64,000 nucleotides of DNA from CAIQPS01 sp963721365 (GCA_963721365.1 CAVRJE010000015.1:119433-183432); one strand, 5' to 3'. Positions 48,392 through 58,619 are shown, counted from the first letter of the stretch. The notes: a model not told the origin generated them from the letters alone. Program-made: numbers and translations.

Positions 48392-50809
48392 ATGGAGATA
48401 CCGAAAGCTCGCGCGCACCGCATGACGCGGCTCGTGCTCGCTCTCGCGGCGGCCGGTATTCTCGCCGGCCTCGCGTTTGCCCCCGCCGCATCGGCCGCGA
48501 CCGGCGACTTCGTCATCTCGGGCCGCGGTAACGGACAGGGGCAGGGGATGAGCCAGTGGGGAGCCTGGCAGGGGGCCCGGTTGGGCAAGACCTACCAGGA
48601 GATCCTCGCCTTCTACTATCCAGGGACGACGCTTTCGACGGTGTCGTCGGTGGCGCCAAGCAGAGAGATCATCACCGTGCGCATCACCACCGGGGTGGAC
48701 ACGTTCGCCTCAGTACGGCTCACGGCCGCGGTCACACCGGCCACTCTCGTGGACTCGACGGGAGCGACCATCAGTTCGCTCGCAGTGGGCGACAGCATCA
48801 CCTTGGTCTACAACGGCGGCAAGGTGCAGGTGAGCGGATCCGATACCACCTACACCTATGTGGATCTCAAGCCGGATTCCGACGGCGGCCGGGTGACGGT
48901 CACCCCCTCCAACATGACCGCTTGGTCCAAAGTCCGCTCCTACTGGGGCTTCATACGGGTGATGCCGGACACGGCCAGCGGCCAGGTCAAGGTGCACAAC
49001 GTCCTGCCCATCGACAAGTTTGTGGCGGGAGTATCGGAGATATCCCCGAGCTGGGCGGTGCCGAGCAGCACGTCCTACTACGCGCCCGAGGCGGTCAAGG
49101 CCCAGGATGTGGCCGCTCGCACCTACATCGCTGCGCATAGCGGCGCCGTGCCGTATGACGACACCCGTGATATGAACTACGTCGGCTACAATTTCGAAGC
49201 CTCGTACCCGTACGCCACCCAAGCCGCTCAAGAGACGGCGGGAGTGGTGCTGACCTACAGCGGCAAGCTCATCGCCGCTCACTTCTCCGGCCACTCTGGC
49301 GGCTACACGACCAACTCCGCCTGGTCCGACACCGGCGGGGCAGCGTATGAGCCCGCGCAGCCCGACCCCTGGAGCCTTACCGCCCCGTCCACGAATCCCG
49401 GGTACGCCTGGACCGTCACGATGTCGCCGACGACCCTCGCTTCAGAGCTCGCCCTGGGCGTCGGGACGACGATCACTCAGGTGGACGTGATCGAGCGGGA
49501 CACCGCCGACCCAGCCAGCCACGCCCGAAAGTTGCGGGTGACCGGCTCCACCGGGACGGCGACCATCTCGGCCCGCACGTTCCGGTCGCGCGTGGGCTTA
49601 AGGTCGACCCTGATCCTCAGCGTGATCAAGGACGGCAGCCTCAACCACTATGAGCAGAACGATGGGGACCTCGGCTACACGGGCAACTGGACGGTCTTGA
49701 GCACCTCGGGAGCGTCCGGCGGGAGCTACCGGCGGGCGAACACCAGCGGGGCGTCGGTGACGGTCAACTTCAACGGCACCTATCTCGAGTGGATAGCGAC
49801 GAAGGGTACCACCCTCGGCAAAGCCTTGGTGTCTCTGGACGGCGCAACGGCCCAGCAGGTCAACCTGGCGGCTTCGGCTGTGGCGTATCAGCAGAAGGTC
49901 TGGAACACGGGAACGCTTTCTTCGGGCGAGCATACCGTCACCATCTCCTGGGACTCGAGCAACACCGCCGGCAAGTACATCGCGTCGATGGATTCAATAT
50001 CGACGGGAGCATTGTTCCCGCGCCCCCGCCCCCGCCCCTCAACCACTACGAGCAGAACAACACTGGTCTGTTCTACCTCGGCACCTGGACCGCGACGACC
50101 GCGACCGGGGCCTCAGGCGGCAGTTTCCGCTACACGGACGGAAAAGGGTCGTGCACGGTCAGTTTTGACGGCACCTATCTGGCCTGGCTGGGCAAGAAGA
50201 GCCCGGTGTACGGCAAAGCCCGAGGTATACGTGGACGGCGTGGACCAGGGAATGGTAGACCTGTACGGTACGAGCGCGACGTACGGGAAGGTCTGGGACA
50301 CGGGGACGCTACCGTCCGGAAGGCACACCGTCACCATCGCGTGGACCGGCAAGAGCTCAGCGCCTACGCAGCCCGACTACAATGTCTCCGTCGATGCGTT
50401 CGACATCCGGGGTACTATCGCCCAGGCGCCGCCCCGCTACCAGCAGGGCACGGCCACGCTGGACTACACGGGCGCCTGGGCGACGTTCACGGCCTCGGGA
50501 GCGTCCGGCGGCAGCTACTTGAGGTCCAGCACCAGCGGAGCCTCCGTCACGATCACTTTCGAGGGCAGCTACCTCGTTTGGATCGCGACGAAGGGGACCA
50601 CACTGAGCAAGGCCCTCGTGTCTCTGGACGGAGGCACGGCCAAGACTGTCGACCTCGCCGGCTCCACAGCCGCCTACCAGCAGAAGGTGTGGACCACCGG
50701 GATCCTTCCCTGGGGCGAGCATAAGGTGACCATCACCCGAAGCCCGAGCGACGCCGCGGGCAAGTTCATCAGCGTGGATGCGATCGACCTGGTCGGTGTC
50801 CTCAAGTAG
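48392..50809 (+). CDS. SpoIID/LytB-domain wall protein with three C-terminal beta-sandwich modules
   Basis: Exported peptidoglycan-active protein. Signal peptide: MTRLVLALAAAGILAGLAFA to PAASAATG. SpoIID domain: SGRGNGQGQGMSQWGAWQGA, VHNVLPIDKFVAGVSEISPS (catalytic Glu), YYAPEAVKAQDVAARTYIAA and HFSGHSGGYTTNSAWSDTGG. After residue 410 come three copies of a module of about 120 residues, each starting near YEQN/YQQG and containing GASGGSY/F and a late Leu-x-x-Gly-x-His. The middle copy is read in another frame: breaks near 49990 and 50222 cancel each other. The modules are probably wall- or carbohydrate-binding. A terminator follows at 50872. Confidence 0.87.
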   Translation: MEIPKARAHRMTRLVLALAAAGILAGLAFAPAASAATGDFVISGRGNGQGQGMSQWGAWQGARLGKTYQEILAFYYPGTTLSTVSSVAPSREIITVRITTGVDTFASVRLTAAVTPATLVDSTGATISSLAVGDSITLVYNGGKVQVSGSDTTYTYVDLKPDSDGGRVTVTPSNMTAWSKVRSYWGFIRVMPDTASGQVKVHNVLPIDKFVAGVSEISPSWAVPSSTSYYAPEAVKAQDVAARTYIAAHSGAVPYDDTRDMNYVGYNFEASYPYATQAAQETAGVVLTYSGKLIAAHFSGHSGGYTTNSAWSDTGGAAYEPAQPDPWSLTAPSTNPGYAWTVTMSPTTLASELALGVGTTITQVDVIERDTADPASHARKLRVTGSTGTATISARTFRSRVGLRSTLILSVIKDGSLNHYEQNDGDLGYTGNWTVLSTSGASGGSYRRANTSGASVTVNFNGTYLEWIATKGTTLGKALVSLDGATAQQVNLAASAVAYQQKVWNTGTLSSGEHTVTISWDSSNTAGKYIASMDSISTGALFPRPRPRPSTTTSRTTLVCSTSAPGPRRPRPGPQAAVSATRTEKGRARSVLTAPIWPGWARRARCTAKPEVYVDGVDQGMVDLYGTSATYGKVWDTGTLPSGRHTVTIAWTGKSSAPTQPDYNVSVDAFDIRGTIAQAPPRYQQGTATLDYTGAWATFTASGASGGSYLRSSTSGASVTITFEGSYLVWIATKGTTLSKALVSLDGGTAKTVDLAGSTAAYQQKVWTTGILPWGEHKVTITRSPSDAAGKFISVDAIDLVGVLK

Positions 50810-50871
50810 GAGGTCACCCGTCTGCGGAGCGCGCGCAGCCGCATCGCTGAACGCGGCAGCTTCGAGAAACT

Positions 50872-50909
50872 GAACAGGGGGGCTCCGCTGGCGCGGAGCC
50901 CCCCTGTTC
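50872..50909. terminator. strong hairpin terminator after the SpoIID gene
   Basis: Perfect 17-base stem, 50872-50888 (GAACAGGGGGGCTCCGC) with 50893-50909, loop TGGC. It stands between the SpoIID gene and the convergent SHOCT gene (ends 50953), so it can terminate both. Confidence 0.85.
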
Positions 50910-50952
50910 TGGGGTGCAGGACGACCGGAAGGAGCCGGCCGTCACGGGGTGC

Positions 50953-51355
50953 CTAGTTCGTCGCCTCGGGCGCCGTGGATGCGGGCGCGGAGCCGGCCGT
51001 CGGAGCGGCTCCCGGTGCGATCAGCCCAAGATCCTGCTTCTGCTGAAGGAATGCCTCGCGGCCGATCTCTCCTCGTGCGTAGCGCTCCTCGAGGATCGCC
51101 AGCAAGGACGGCGCGGCTGGCGCGGGGCCTGCTGCAGGGCCTGCCGGGTAAGCACCGGCGGGCGCGGAGGCCGAGGTCGGCGATGCGGCAGTTGTTGCGT
51201 CGCGAGTGCACGACCAACATCCGTATGCCTATCACGATGGCCGCGATCACGGCGATCCACAGGATGATCATGAGGACCATCCCGGCGATGCCGACACCAC
51301 TCATGTGCTGTTCAAACGGTCCTCCGCCGGGGAAGTCCCAGTTACCTCTCATCAT
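50953..51355 (-). CDS. SHOCT-domain small membrane protein (one frame break)
   Basis: About 134 residues. The ATG pair at 51355/51352 follows AGGAGAG. N-terminal RGNWDFPGGGPFEQHMSG, then one membrane helix (GIAGMVLMIILWIAVIAAIV), a basic stretch, and after a break near 51130 the SHOCT motif LAILEERYARGEIGREAFLQ with QKQDLG. The SHOCT domain is a short C-terminal module for oligomerisation of membrane proteins; no specific function can be given. Confidence 0.8.
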
Positions 51356-51590
51356 GGAAGCTCTCCTATTCCGGGCCTCCAGCCGGCCCTTCACACTGTC
51401 TTTCGCCAATATACGCGCCGGGGTATAAGCGCCGCGTAAAGTTACGAACGGTTACGTCACTGGTACCGTGGGCGTCGTTGAGGCGCGAGCGACAGTCCTG
51501 CCGCCGTTTGTCTGGCCACGCCTCCAACACCGACCAAGGACGAGGACTTCGGCGCGTGTGTCGATCCCACCGCTCACACCGCCACCGCGC

Positions 51591-51983
51591 CTAGGCCAGC
51601 TTCACGCTCCAAGCGCTCTGGGTCCCGTACTCGTCTATCGCTCCGCCGTCCAGGAATCCCGGAAGCTCGGCCTTCTGGTGCCTCTTTTCACACTCACAAA
51701 GAACGTCTTGGAGTTGTGCCGCCGCCTCCGGGTTGAGGTGCCCGACCACTAGCCCCTCGATCAAACACTCGACGGAGTTCGGGTCGTGATGATTCTTCGG
51801 ATCGCGCCGCAACTGGATCGTGACCGGGATAGCGGGATGGGCGTCGCCGTAGTCTCTATAGCCGCTCACCAGATTGGCTGCCACAGCGCTCAACTCGTCC
51901 TGATGATGGTCCTCGTCCATGATGTCCATGCCTGGCAGCACCCGTACTTCACACGGCGCCGACTCCCGCCTGAATAGCCTCAT
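51591..51983 (-). CDS. stand-alone HIRAN-like domain protein
   Basis: 130 residues, intact frame. Residues 15-100 resemble a HIRAN domain, a fold that binds single-stranded DNA ends in repair helicases: VRVLPGMDIMDEDHHQDEL, PVTIQLRRDPKNHHDPNSVE (the pattern P-x-N-x-x-D-x-N-A/S-V) and EGLVVGHLNPEAAAQLQDVL (G-x-V-G-x-L). There is no helicase or nuclease part, so it is a single-domain version. Assignment rests on motif pattern only. Gap 51984-52154 on its 3' side on the plus strand shows no convincing gene. Confidence 0.55.
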   Translation of the reverse strand: MRLFRRESAPCEVRVLPGMDIMDEDHHQDELSAVAANLVSGYRDYGDAHPAIPVTIQLRRDPKNHHDPNSVECLIEGLVVGHLNPEAAAQLQDVLCECEKRHQKAELPGFLDGGAIDEYGTQSAWSVKLA

Positions 51984-52154
51984 ACCTCACCTCCTCAACA
52001 GCCGAGATGCAATGACACTACTCTACCGCCTGGCCAGGATGGGCCACTAGTGGCAGGCGAAGCCCGTTGACATTCGTCAGGAGGTAGAAGATCTCCGGCA
52101 ACAGGCAGCGGCCGAGGAAGAAGAACACCGCGATGAATCCTGTGGCAAGTAACG

Positions 52155-52185
52155 GTGCGGTCCCGCCCTGAGAGCGGGACCGCAC
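52155..52185. terminator. hairpin terminator after the NlpC/P60 gene
   Basis: Perfect 12-base stem GTGCGGTCCCGC (52155-52166) with 52174-52185, loop CCTGAGA. It lies 35 bases beyond the end of the minus-strand NlpC/P60 gene. Confidence 0.75.
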
Positions 52186-52219
52186 ATGCCCGAAAGGCCC
52201 TATTGGAGCCGGAACGCTA

Positions 52220-53249
52220 CTATGCCGGGACGAACATCACCCCGTCGGCGACCACGTACCCGTCGGCCCCGGTCGCGTACATGGTGATGCCGCCGGTCGC
52301 AGGGGCATAGCCGGCCCGGAACGAGTACTGTCCGAGCGAGAACCAGCGGGAGCCGTTGATCCGCTGAGTCGATGTACCGCTTGTATTGCCCGGCCGGAGT
52401 GTTGACCGTCACAAGGATCGCCGAGGCGCGGTCCGTCGCCGCGGTCCAGCGCAGGAAGATCTCGTAGTAGCCGGTGGAGGGAAACCGCGGTGTCCACCGC
52501 GCCCACGCCGTGTCCGAGGTGGCGGCCGTGCACCTGGTAGTCGTCGCCGTAGTAGCCTGGGACATTCGTGGAACGTGTCCAGTTACCCGCCGACGCCCGT
52601 GCCCCCGACGCTCTTGGCAGTGGGGTTGTCGAGGACAATGCCGGAATCGCTCAGCGACTCCCGCCGGATGGGCTTGTATTCGCTTCCGAGATAGCGGCTG
52701 ATCCTCCGGATCTTGAGCCCGGTACCCGGGGCTTCGTAGATGATCGGGGAGTTCCAGGCGTCGCCCCCGGCATAGATGGTCACGTGGCCGGAGGTGCCGT
52801 TGTTCTTGGCCAGGATGTCTCCTTGCTGGAGGAGAGAGCGACTGCTCAACTCGTACCAGGGGCCCTGGCAGTTGTAGAACGAGTAGCTGGTGTAGCGGGG
52901 GGAGATGGTGGCGTTCTGCGCCATTCTCCTCCTGGTAGTAGAGGGTCTTCGGCACCTCCCAGCATTTCAGGCCGTAGGCCGGAGCAGTCTGGGCCGTCGC
53001 CGCTGGCGGTGTCCGGGAGTCCAACTCTCCTGTCCCCAGGTGTAGTCGGTTCCTATGGCCGACTCTGCCCGGGCGATGATCTCAGCGCGGGTGATCGACG
53101 GGATGGCCGCCTGGGCGGAGGCTGCCGTTGGGCCGAGGGCGAAGAGCGCGCCTGCCGCGAGCCCCAGACAGGCGGCCGCCAGGCCGGCTCGGATGGGCAG
53201 TTGTCCGGCGACGCAGGTGCGTGATCGCCCTGCGGGACACAGGAGTCAT
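52220..53249 (-). CDS. secreted NlpC/P60-type endopeptidase with golvesin-like C-terminal domain (several frame breaks)
   Basis: Likely wall peptidase. ATG 53249 opens a signal peptide (AGLAACLGLAAGALFALG-like, ending TAASAQA), then SITRAEIIARAESAIGTDYT, a DCSG-type catalytic Cys region near 52995, YYQEE, and an intact stretch with WYELSSRSLLQQGDILAKN, GTSGHVTIYAGGDAWNSPII (catalytic His). The C-terminal part, NWTRSTNVPGYYGDDYQVHG, PRFPSTGYYEIFLRWTAATD and RAGYAPATGGITMYATGADG, matches golvesin C-terminal beta domains. Frames change several times (near 53190, 53010-52920, 52580, 52510, 52370). It overlaps the upstream gene by an ATGA. Ends TAG 52220-52222. Confidence 0.72.
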
Positions 53250-54494
53250 GGCCGCACCTCCTCGGTGGCGGCAGTCACGGGCAGGGAGTGGACCAGGATG
53301 GCGTAGCCCGCGTCACTGCCGACCGGCTGGAATATGCGCCCGTCGGGAGCGACCACGTAGGGCTGGCCCAGGTAGGCGAATGGGGAGTCGGAGAGCGTCA
53401 GGGTGTCGGTCATGACGGTAGCGGCCCCGGGCTGGTCCGCAGCCGGACACGCGCCCGATGATCAGCGAAGGCGCGCCCTCAGTGTCGCCCTGTTGTTCGG
53501 AGCAGGCGGGCGCCGATGATGAGCCCGCCCTTTCCGTCGCCATCCAGCGACACGAGGTGCTCGACCTCGCGCTCTGCCGGGAGCGACAGCCCGGCCGTCT
53601 GCGCCTGGATGGCCTCGAGGCTCGTCTTGTCGACCTTGAAGCGCTTGAGCTTCACGCCTTCCTTGGGCTTGAAGGTGATCTTCGCCGCCTTGCCCAGGTC
53701 GCGGTCGATGGGCCGGCCGGCGAGCGCGTGGAGGGCCGCCGCCGCACGCTTCGCCCCTCCCGAGCCCGCCGCTTCGTCCTTGAACTCGCACCACGAAGAC
53801 CTTGTCGTGGGCCACTTCGACGCAGGGCCCGCCGTCCGTGGCGAACAAACCGGTGACCGCGTCGTCCACCGCGGGTATCTGAGCGCCGCGGACCTCCGCG
53901 CCCTGCCAGTCGAGACAGACCAGCTTGCGGTCGGAGTCGGCGTCGAGCACGTACAGCAGATCGTTGTCGACCGCCAGGAAGCGCGGCTGGGACAGACTCA
54001 GAGGAACGTTCGCCGCGAACGACCCGTCGCCGGCGAGAAGGACCAGACGCGAGTTCACCGAGTCGAGTATGGCTATCCGCCCGTCGGGCGCGACCGCCAG
54101 CGCTTCCGGTCCGCGCGTGAGCCCCTCGCCCGGCTGCACGAGGCCCACCTCTCCGGCTCCGTCGCCCCAGGGCAAGGTGACCAACGCCCGTCCGGGCGGC
54201 GGCTCCACCGGGGCCGGCTGGGCGGGGGTCGCTGGGGTCGCCGCCGGGGCGGGCTGCGTCGTGGGGACTGGTCGTGTCCGCCTCGGCCCGGAGGACGAAC
54301 CCCGGCACGAAGAACGCGCACAAGAGCAGTGCCAGCAGGCTGAGCGCCGTCGTCAGAGCGATCAGCGGCGGCGCCCCTATGCAGGCGACAACACCGCTTC
54401 CCACGGGCCGCCTCTGCCGGCCTTCGCCCGGTAGCGGTGCGCCCCGAGCCCGCGCTCCGTGCGCCCCTCCACGAACATCTCCTTCGACATCATG
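53246..54494 (-). CDS. membrane-anchored propeller-like protein coupled to the NlpC/P60 gene (several frame breaks)
   Basis: Start ATG 54494 or 54491 after GAGGAGGAGG. A basic N-terminus of about 35 residues, then one membrane helix (LIALTTALSLLALLLCAFFV), a Pro/Ala linker, and repeated beta units typical of NHL/SBBP-like propellers: RGPEALAVAPDGRIAILDSV, NSRLVLLAGDGSFAANVPLS, QPRFLAVDNDLLYVLDADSD and RKLVCLDWQGAEVRG. It ends YLGQPYVVAPDGRIFQPVGS and YAILVHSLPV. Frames change near 54400, 54255, 53790 and 53500. The TGA at 53246-53248 overlaps the start of the NlpC/P60 gene, so the two are probably made together. Confidence 0.6.
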
Positions 54495-54633
54495 GCCTCC
54501 TCCTCGTCCTAGCGGTTGACTACGGGTCGAGGCTAGGAGCACCGTCCAAGGGTGGCCCATGAGACCAAAGGCGGGTCCTGGCGGGGCGCCGGTGAAGGCC
54601 GCGCGGGAGCTCAACTGGGGTAAACTCCTGGGC

Positions 54634-55405
54634 ATGATCATCCTGTTCTTTGCCGACGTCGTGGGGAAACCGGGCCGCGAGGCCCTGATCGCCAAGCTCC
54701 CGGCGCTCAAGGAGCGCTACGGCGCCGACGCCGTGGTGGCCAACGGAGAGAACGCCACCGATGGCAAGGGCATCAGGCCCGCCCACGCGGAGGCGCTGCT
54801 CAGCGCCGGCGTGGACGTCATCACCACCGGCAACCATATCTGGAAGCAGCGAGACACCTACCGGTACCTCGACGAGCAGCCCCGGGTGATCAGGCCGTTC
54901 AACTTCCTGGGCTCCAACCCGGGAAGGGGCGTCACCGTCGTCGACACCCGCGCCGGCCGGCTGGGGGTCGTCAACCTGAGCGGCCACCTCTATCTCTATC
55001 CGGCGCGGTCACCGTTCGAGGTGGTCGGCGAGGCCCTGGAGCAACTGCACGGGGTACGCAACGTGCTCGTGGATCTGCACGCGGAAGCGACCAGCGAGAA
55101 GGTCGCGATGGGCTGGTACCTGGACGGCCAGGTCAGCGCGGTGGTCGGGACGCACACGCACGTCCGCACCGGCGACGCCCACATCCTGCCCGGCGGCACC
55201 GCCTACATGACCGACGTGGGCATGTGCGGCCCCCGCGACTCGGTCATCGGCGTCAAGAAGGAACTGGTCATCGAGCGCTTCGTGACCCAGTTGCCGGTCC
55301 GCTTCGAAGTGGCCGACGGCGACGTGTGGTTGGAAGGCGTGGTCATGGAGCTGGGCGACGATGGCCGCGCCGCTGCGCATCGAGCCGTTCGAGGAGCCCG
55401 CGTAG
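54634..55405 (+). CDS. ymdB: YmdB-type metallophosphoesterase (TIGR00282 family) (one frame break near end)
   Basis: Binuclear-metal phosphodiesterase; YmdB hydrolyses 2',3'-cyclic nucleotides in Bacillus. ATG 54634: IILFFADVVGKPGREALIAK (metal motif FADVVGKPGR), VVANGENATDGKGI, VITTGNHIWKQRDTYRYLDE, FNFLGSNPGRG, VDLHAEATSEKVAMGWYLDG, AVVGTHTHVRTGDAHILPGG and YMTDVGMCGPRDSVIGVKKE. A break near 55365 gives the ending LRIEPFEEPA and stop TAG 55403-55405. About 257 residues. Confidence 0.9.
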
Positions 55406-55467
55406 CCCCCCCGACCGAGCCGGGGCGCTGCGCGCCGGGCGGTCCGCGCCGGCGAGCCTCAGCTCCC

Positions 55468-56119
55468 CTAGTACGCCACGCAGAAGCGCTACGCGTGTGC
55501 TTCGGGTCCTCCAGCTCGTCGATCATCGCCACAGCGTAGTCCGGCCGTCGAGATGCGGCACTCGCCCTTGTCGTCCACGAGCATCTGGTCGCCGCCCAGC
55601 CGGAACGTGCCGGTCCTCTCGCCGGGCTGGAGCATGGCCGCGGGGCTGAGGAACGTCCAGTCCAGATCGGGCTCTTCCTTGAGCAGGTACAGGAACTGCC
55701 GGTGCCCCCGGCTCCCGGCCTTCCATTCCGGCGGAAAGCCGGGCTGATCGATCACTTGCTGGCCGGGCGCGACCTCGAGACTCCCGGCGCCCCCGACCAC
55801 CAGCAGCCGCTTGACGCCGGACTTCTTGGTCGGCCGCGATGATCGACTTTGGCCCCCGCCACCATCCGCTCGAACACGTCGCCCGGCATCGTCCGGTCGG
55901 GGTTGAAGGCGGCGATGACCGCTTCGTGACCGGCTAGAAGGGCCGGCGAGGGCGTCGACGTCCATGATGTCGACCTGCTTGGCCGTCAGGTTCGGCGTGC
56001 TCCGGCAGCCGCTCCGGACGGCGGACGATGGCCGTGACTTCATGCCCGCCGGCTCAAGCGCCTCGTTCAGGAGTTGCGACCCCACGAACCCCGTTGCCCC
56101 GATGAGTGCGACTCTTCAT
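55468..56119 (-). CDS. NAD(P)H-binding SDR-like protein (YwnB-type) (several frame breaks)
   Basis: Atypical SDR of the NAD(P)H-binding family. ATG 56119 follows GGGAGG. Joined frames give MKSR, IGATGFVGSQLLNEALEPAG (GxxGxxG site), NLTAKQVDIMDVDALAG, KSGVKRLLVVGGAGSLEVAP, PPEWKAGSRGHRQFLYLLKE, LDWTFLSPAAMLQPGERTGT, GGDQMLVDDKGECRIST, AMIDELEDPKHT and the typical ending RFCVAY before TAG 55468-55470. Breaks near 56100, 56010, 55930, 55840, 55560 and 55490. Substrate unknown. Confidence 0.8.
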
Positions 56120-56157
56120 GGTGATCCTCCCCTGGATGCTCTTGCGAGTGGTGCGTT

Positions 56158-57523
56158 CTACAGCAGAGCCGGACAGGTCCTGGAAGACCAGCCCGGTGGG
56201 CAGCTTCGGATAGAAGAACGTCGCCTTCTGCGGCATGCGCTCGCCGGCGAGAGCCACCTCGCGTACCTGCTCCAGCCCGGTGGGGTTCATGAAGAAGCCG
56301 GCCTGGAACTCGCCCTTCTCCAGCCTCTCGAAGGCGTCGGCCGCGTCCTTGAAGTAGGTGATCGTGCTCTTCGGTCTCGGTGCCTTCTGACGGGATGCCC
56401 AGGGCCGGCTCGAGTATGAGCTTCTGCAGGATGGTCACGTCCAGCTGCTGATAGGCCGCGGTGTGGCCCGGGGCGGCCGCAGCGGCCGCGGCGCGGTCGA
56501 GGAGTCGGAGCCCGTAGACCCCGCCGGCGGCCGGGCACCCACACCCAAAGGCCCCTCTCGGGTGTTCCGCCAGATAGCGCTCGACCGCCGCGCGCACGCC
56601 CGCGGCGCCGGCGTCCGGCCGGCGTCAACGGTTCGACGGCGAACGTCCCGGCCAGCCGTCTGCGGCAACGCGGCCAGCCTCGCCGGGTCCACCCCGGCCA
56701 CCAGCCGGTGGGTGGCGTAGATGGCGAGCCCCGGGTCGGCCATGTTGCTGAGATAGGCGAGCACGTAGTCGTAGGCGGGCGGCGCCCCGGCGTCCGTCGC
56801 CGGCTCGTCCCTCGCGCGGTGTCGCTCCCGCCTGTGGTCGCGATAGCGCAGGGCCGTCTCGTACCGGTGATGGCCGTCGGCGATGACGAAACGAGCATCC
56901 TCCAGATTCTGCGCGCGACCATCTCCAGCAGGGCCGGGTCGGAGGTGGGCCACAGCTTGGTGACGTTGCCGTCGTCGCCGGTGACCTCGGCCGCCGGCGG
57001 CTTCGGCGCCCGGGCCCGGCCGACCAGGCGCGAGTGATCGGGTCTCCGGGCAGGTCGTAGAGCAGGAAGACCGGGCTGAGGCTCATGGCGGTGGCGTCCA
57101 TGAGTTCGAAACGGTCGGCTTTGGGGCCGGAAAAGGTCTGCTCGTGGGGAAAGACGACCCCCTCGGAGAAGTCGTGGAGGCGCACGGCGGCGAGGAATCC
57201 GTGGCGCACCCGCGCCCGGCCGTCGGGGCCGATGAACTCCTCCTCGACGAACGTGAGCGCCGGCACGTGGTCGCGGACGAGGACGCCGGCCTTCTTCCAC
57301 TCCTCCAACTGCGCCGCCGCCCGGGTGTAGCGGTTGTCGCAGTCGTTGTCGCTGGGCGTGCGTCATCCCCAGGTCGACCCGCACCACGTTGTGCCGGCTG
57401 CGGGCGTACAGGCGGGACTGAAGGTCGGGCCCGATGACGTCGTACGGCGGCGCCACCAGCAGGTTCGGATCACCGGCGGCGGGAGCGTAGCGCCAAGCGC
57501 GAAAAGGAAGCGACAGTATCCAC
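56158..57523 (-). CDS. DUF1015 family protein (several frame breaks)
   Basis: Conserved protein of unknown function, found with serine-catabolism genes in some anaerobes. From GTG 57523: WRYAPAAGDPNLLVAPPYDV (the family VAPPYDVI motif), RSRHNVVRVDLGM, LEEWKKAGVLVRDHVPALTF, RHGFLAAVRLHDFSEGVVFP, HEQTFSGPKADRFELMDATA, VFLLYDLPGDP, FVIADGHHRYETALRYRDHR (hallmark DGHHRYETA), AYLSNMADPGLAIYATHRLV, LDVTILQKLILEPALGIPSE and FFMNPTGLEQVREVALAGER. The end is taken at the stop restoring a DLSALL-type ending (TAG 56158-56160). At least six frame changes. Confidence 0.82.
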
Positions 57524-57666
57524 GGCGTCGAATGATAACAGCGGGAAGCGGCGGGCCCGCCGACGCGTTGCCTCTGGCGTACTCAATCGTTAGATTGGGA
57601 AAAGGATGGTTGCTGATTCCACCCAGTGCCCAGCCTTCATGGAGGCGGCGGAAAGAGGGTGCGCAG

Positions 57667-58078
57667 ATGGGATTCATGGACAAGGTCGGAGACGGACTGG
57701 AACAGGCCGCTCACGAGATCGAGAAGGCTCTCGACAAGGGCAAGACCAAGGTCGGCGAACTGCAGATCGAGATGCAGATGGACGGCCTGGCCAAGAAGCT
57801 CGGCTACCTGGTGTTCGACTTCTACCGGGGCCGGGCGGTCGACCAGGCGGTGCGGCAGAAGGTGCTGGACGACCTCTCGCGGCTCGAAGACCAGCTCTGG
57901 AAGATACGGGCGGAAGCCGCCGCCAAGGCCGAGGCCGACGCGCAGGCGCGGGCGCAGGCCGGCGACGCAGCGGCCGCCGGGGCCAGGACTACGGTCCCGC
58001 CGGGCCGGACACGACCGGCCGGACGAGACAACCGCCGGATCACGCCCGAGCCGGATGGGGAGACGCGCCCGATGGTAG
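57667..58078 (+). CDS. small coiled-coil protein of unknown function
   Basis: ATG 57667 after GGAAAGAGGG. FMDKVGDGLEQAAHEIEKAL, KTKVGELQIEMQMDGLAKKL, YLVFDFYRGRAVDQAVRQ and LDDLSRLEDQLWKIRAEAAA describe an amphipathic helical/coiled-coil protein, followed by an Ala/Arg/Pro-rich tail. The layout (helix bundle, KLGYL-like segment, long Glu/Ala-rich helix) recalls small zinc-ribbon or PspA-like regulators, but no CxxC pair is present. The end is uncertain: the initial frame continues, while another frame stops at 58078, overlapping the next ATG (58072). Confidence 0.55.
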
Positions 58079-58573
58079 AGCGGAACACCGATCCGGGCTA
58101 CGCGGACTTCGCCGGACTCGTCAGCGGCATGAGCAGCAGTCGCGGGACCGGCTTGCGGCCGGAGAGCGGCTGCGTGTCGACGACGCCGTTCCGCTATCCG
58201 GGCCGCCGGGGAGCCGTAGTGGTCGAGCTGGTGCCCGGCCCCGCCGAGGTCTCCGGGTCGCGCCCGGTGCGACATCAGCGACGGCGGCGTTCTCATCAAG
58301 AGCCTGGACGAGCAGGGTCTCGACCTGTCCGTCGACATGGTCGTGAGCAAGACCGTGTTCCACGCCGTCAAGGAAGTGGAGGGCGCGGCGGTCGGCTCCG
58401 GCGAGATCTACCTCGATTCCACTTCGGACACGGCAGCCGCCGATCTGTGGCGGTTTCTGCAGCTCGTGACGGAGCTCATCGGCCTGCGTCACTCCAAGTA
58501 CAAGGACGCGCTTCTTCAGTTGTCGCGGCAGCCGGAGAACGCTCCGGACCTGATCGGCTGGGAAGAGCGCTGA
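58072..58573 (+). CDS. DUF1828-like protein of unknown function (frame breaks)
   Basis: ATG 58072 lies 8 bases after GGGGAGA. ERNTDPGYADFAGLVSGMSS, then DRLAAGERLRVDDAVP and RYPGRRGAVVVELVPGPAEV, a break, then DISDGGVLIKSLDEQGLDLS (the (V/I)SDGG pattern of DUF1828), VSKTVFHAVKEVEGAAVGSG, TAAADLWRFLQLVTELIGLR and PENAPDLIGWEER. Frames change near 58140, 58180 and 58255. The DUF1828 relation is a pattern judgement. Possibly cotranscribed with the coiled-coil gene. Confidence 0.45.
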
Positions 58574-58619
58574 GCTAGGAGCGGGCGCCGCGGTCGCGTG
58601 GCGGCCGGCGGCGCCGCGA

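Noticed and set aside
52020..52150. Small frames between the HIRAN-like and NlpC/P60 genes
   Set aside because: A hydrophobic minus-strand frame and an acidic plus-strand frame exist, but neither has a start codon with a ribosome site or recognisable family.
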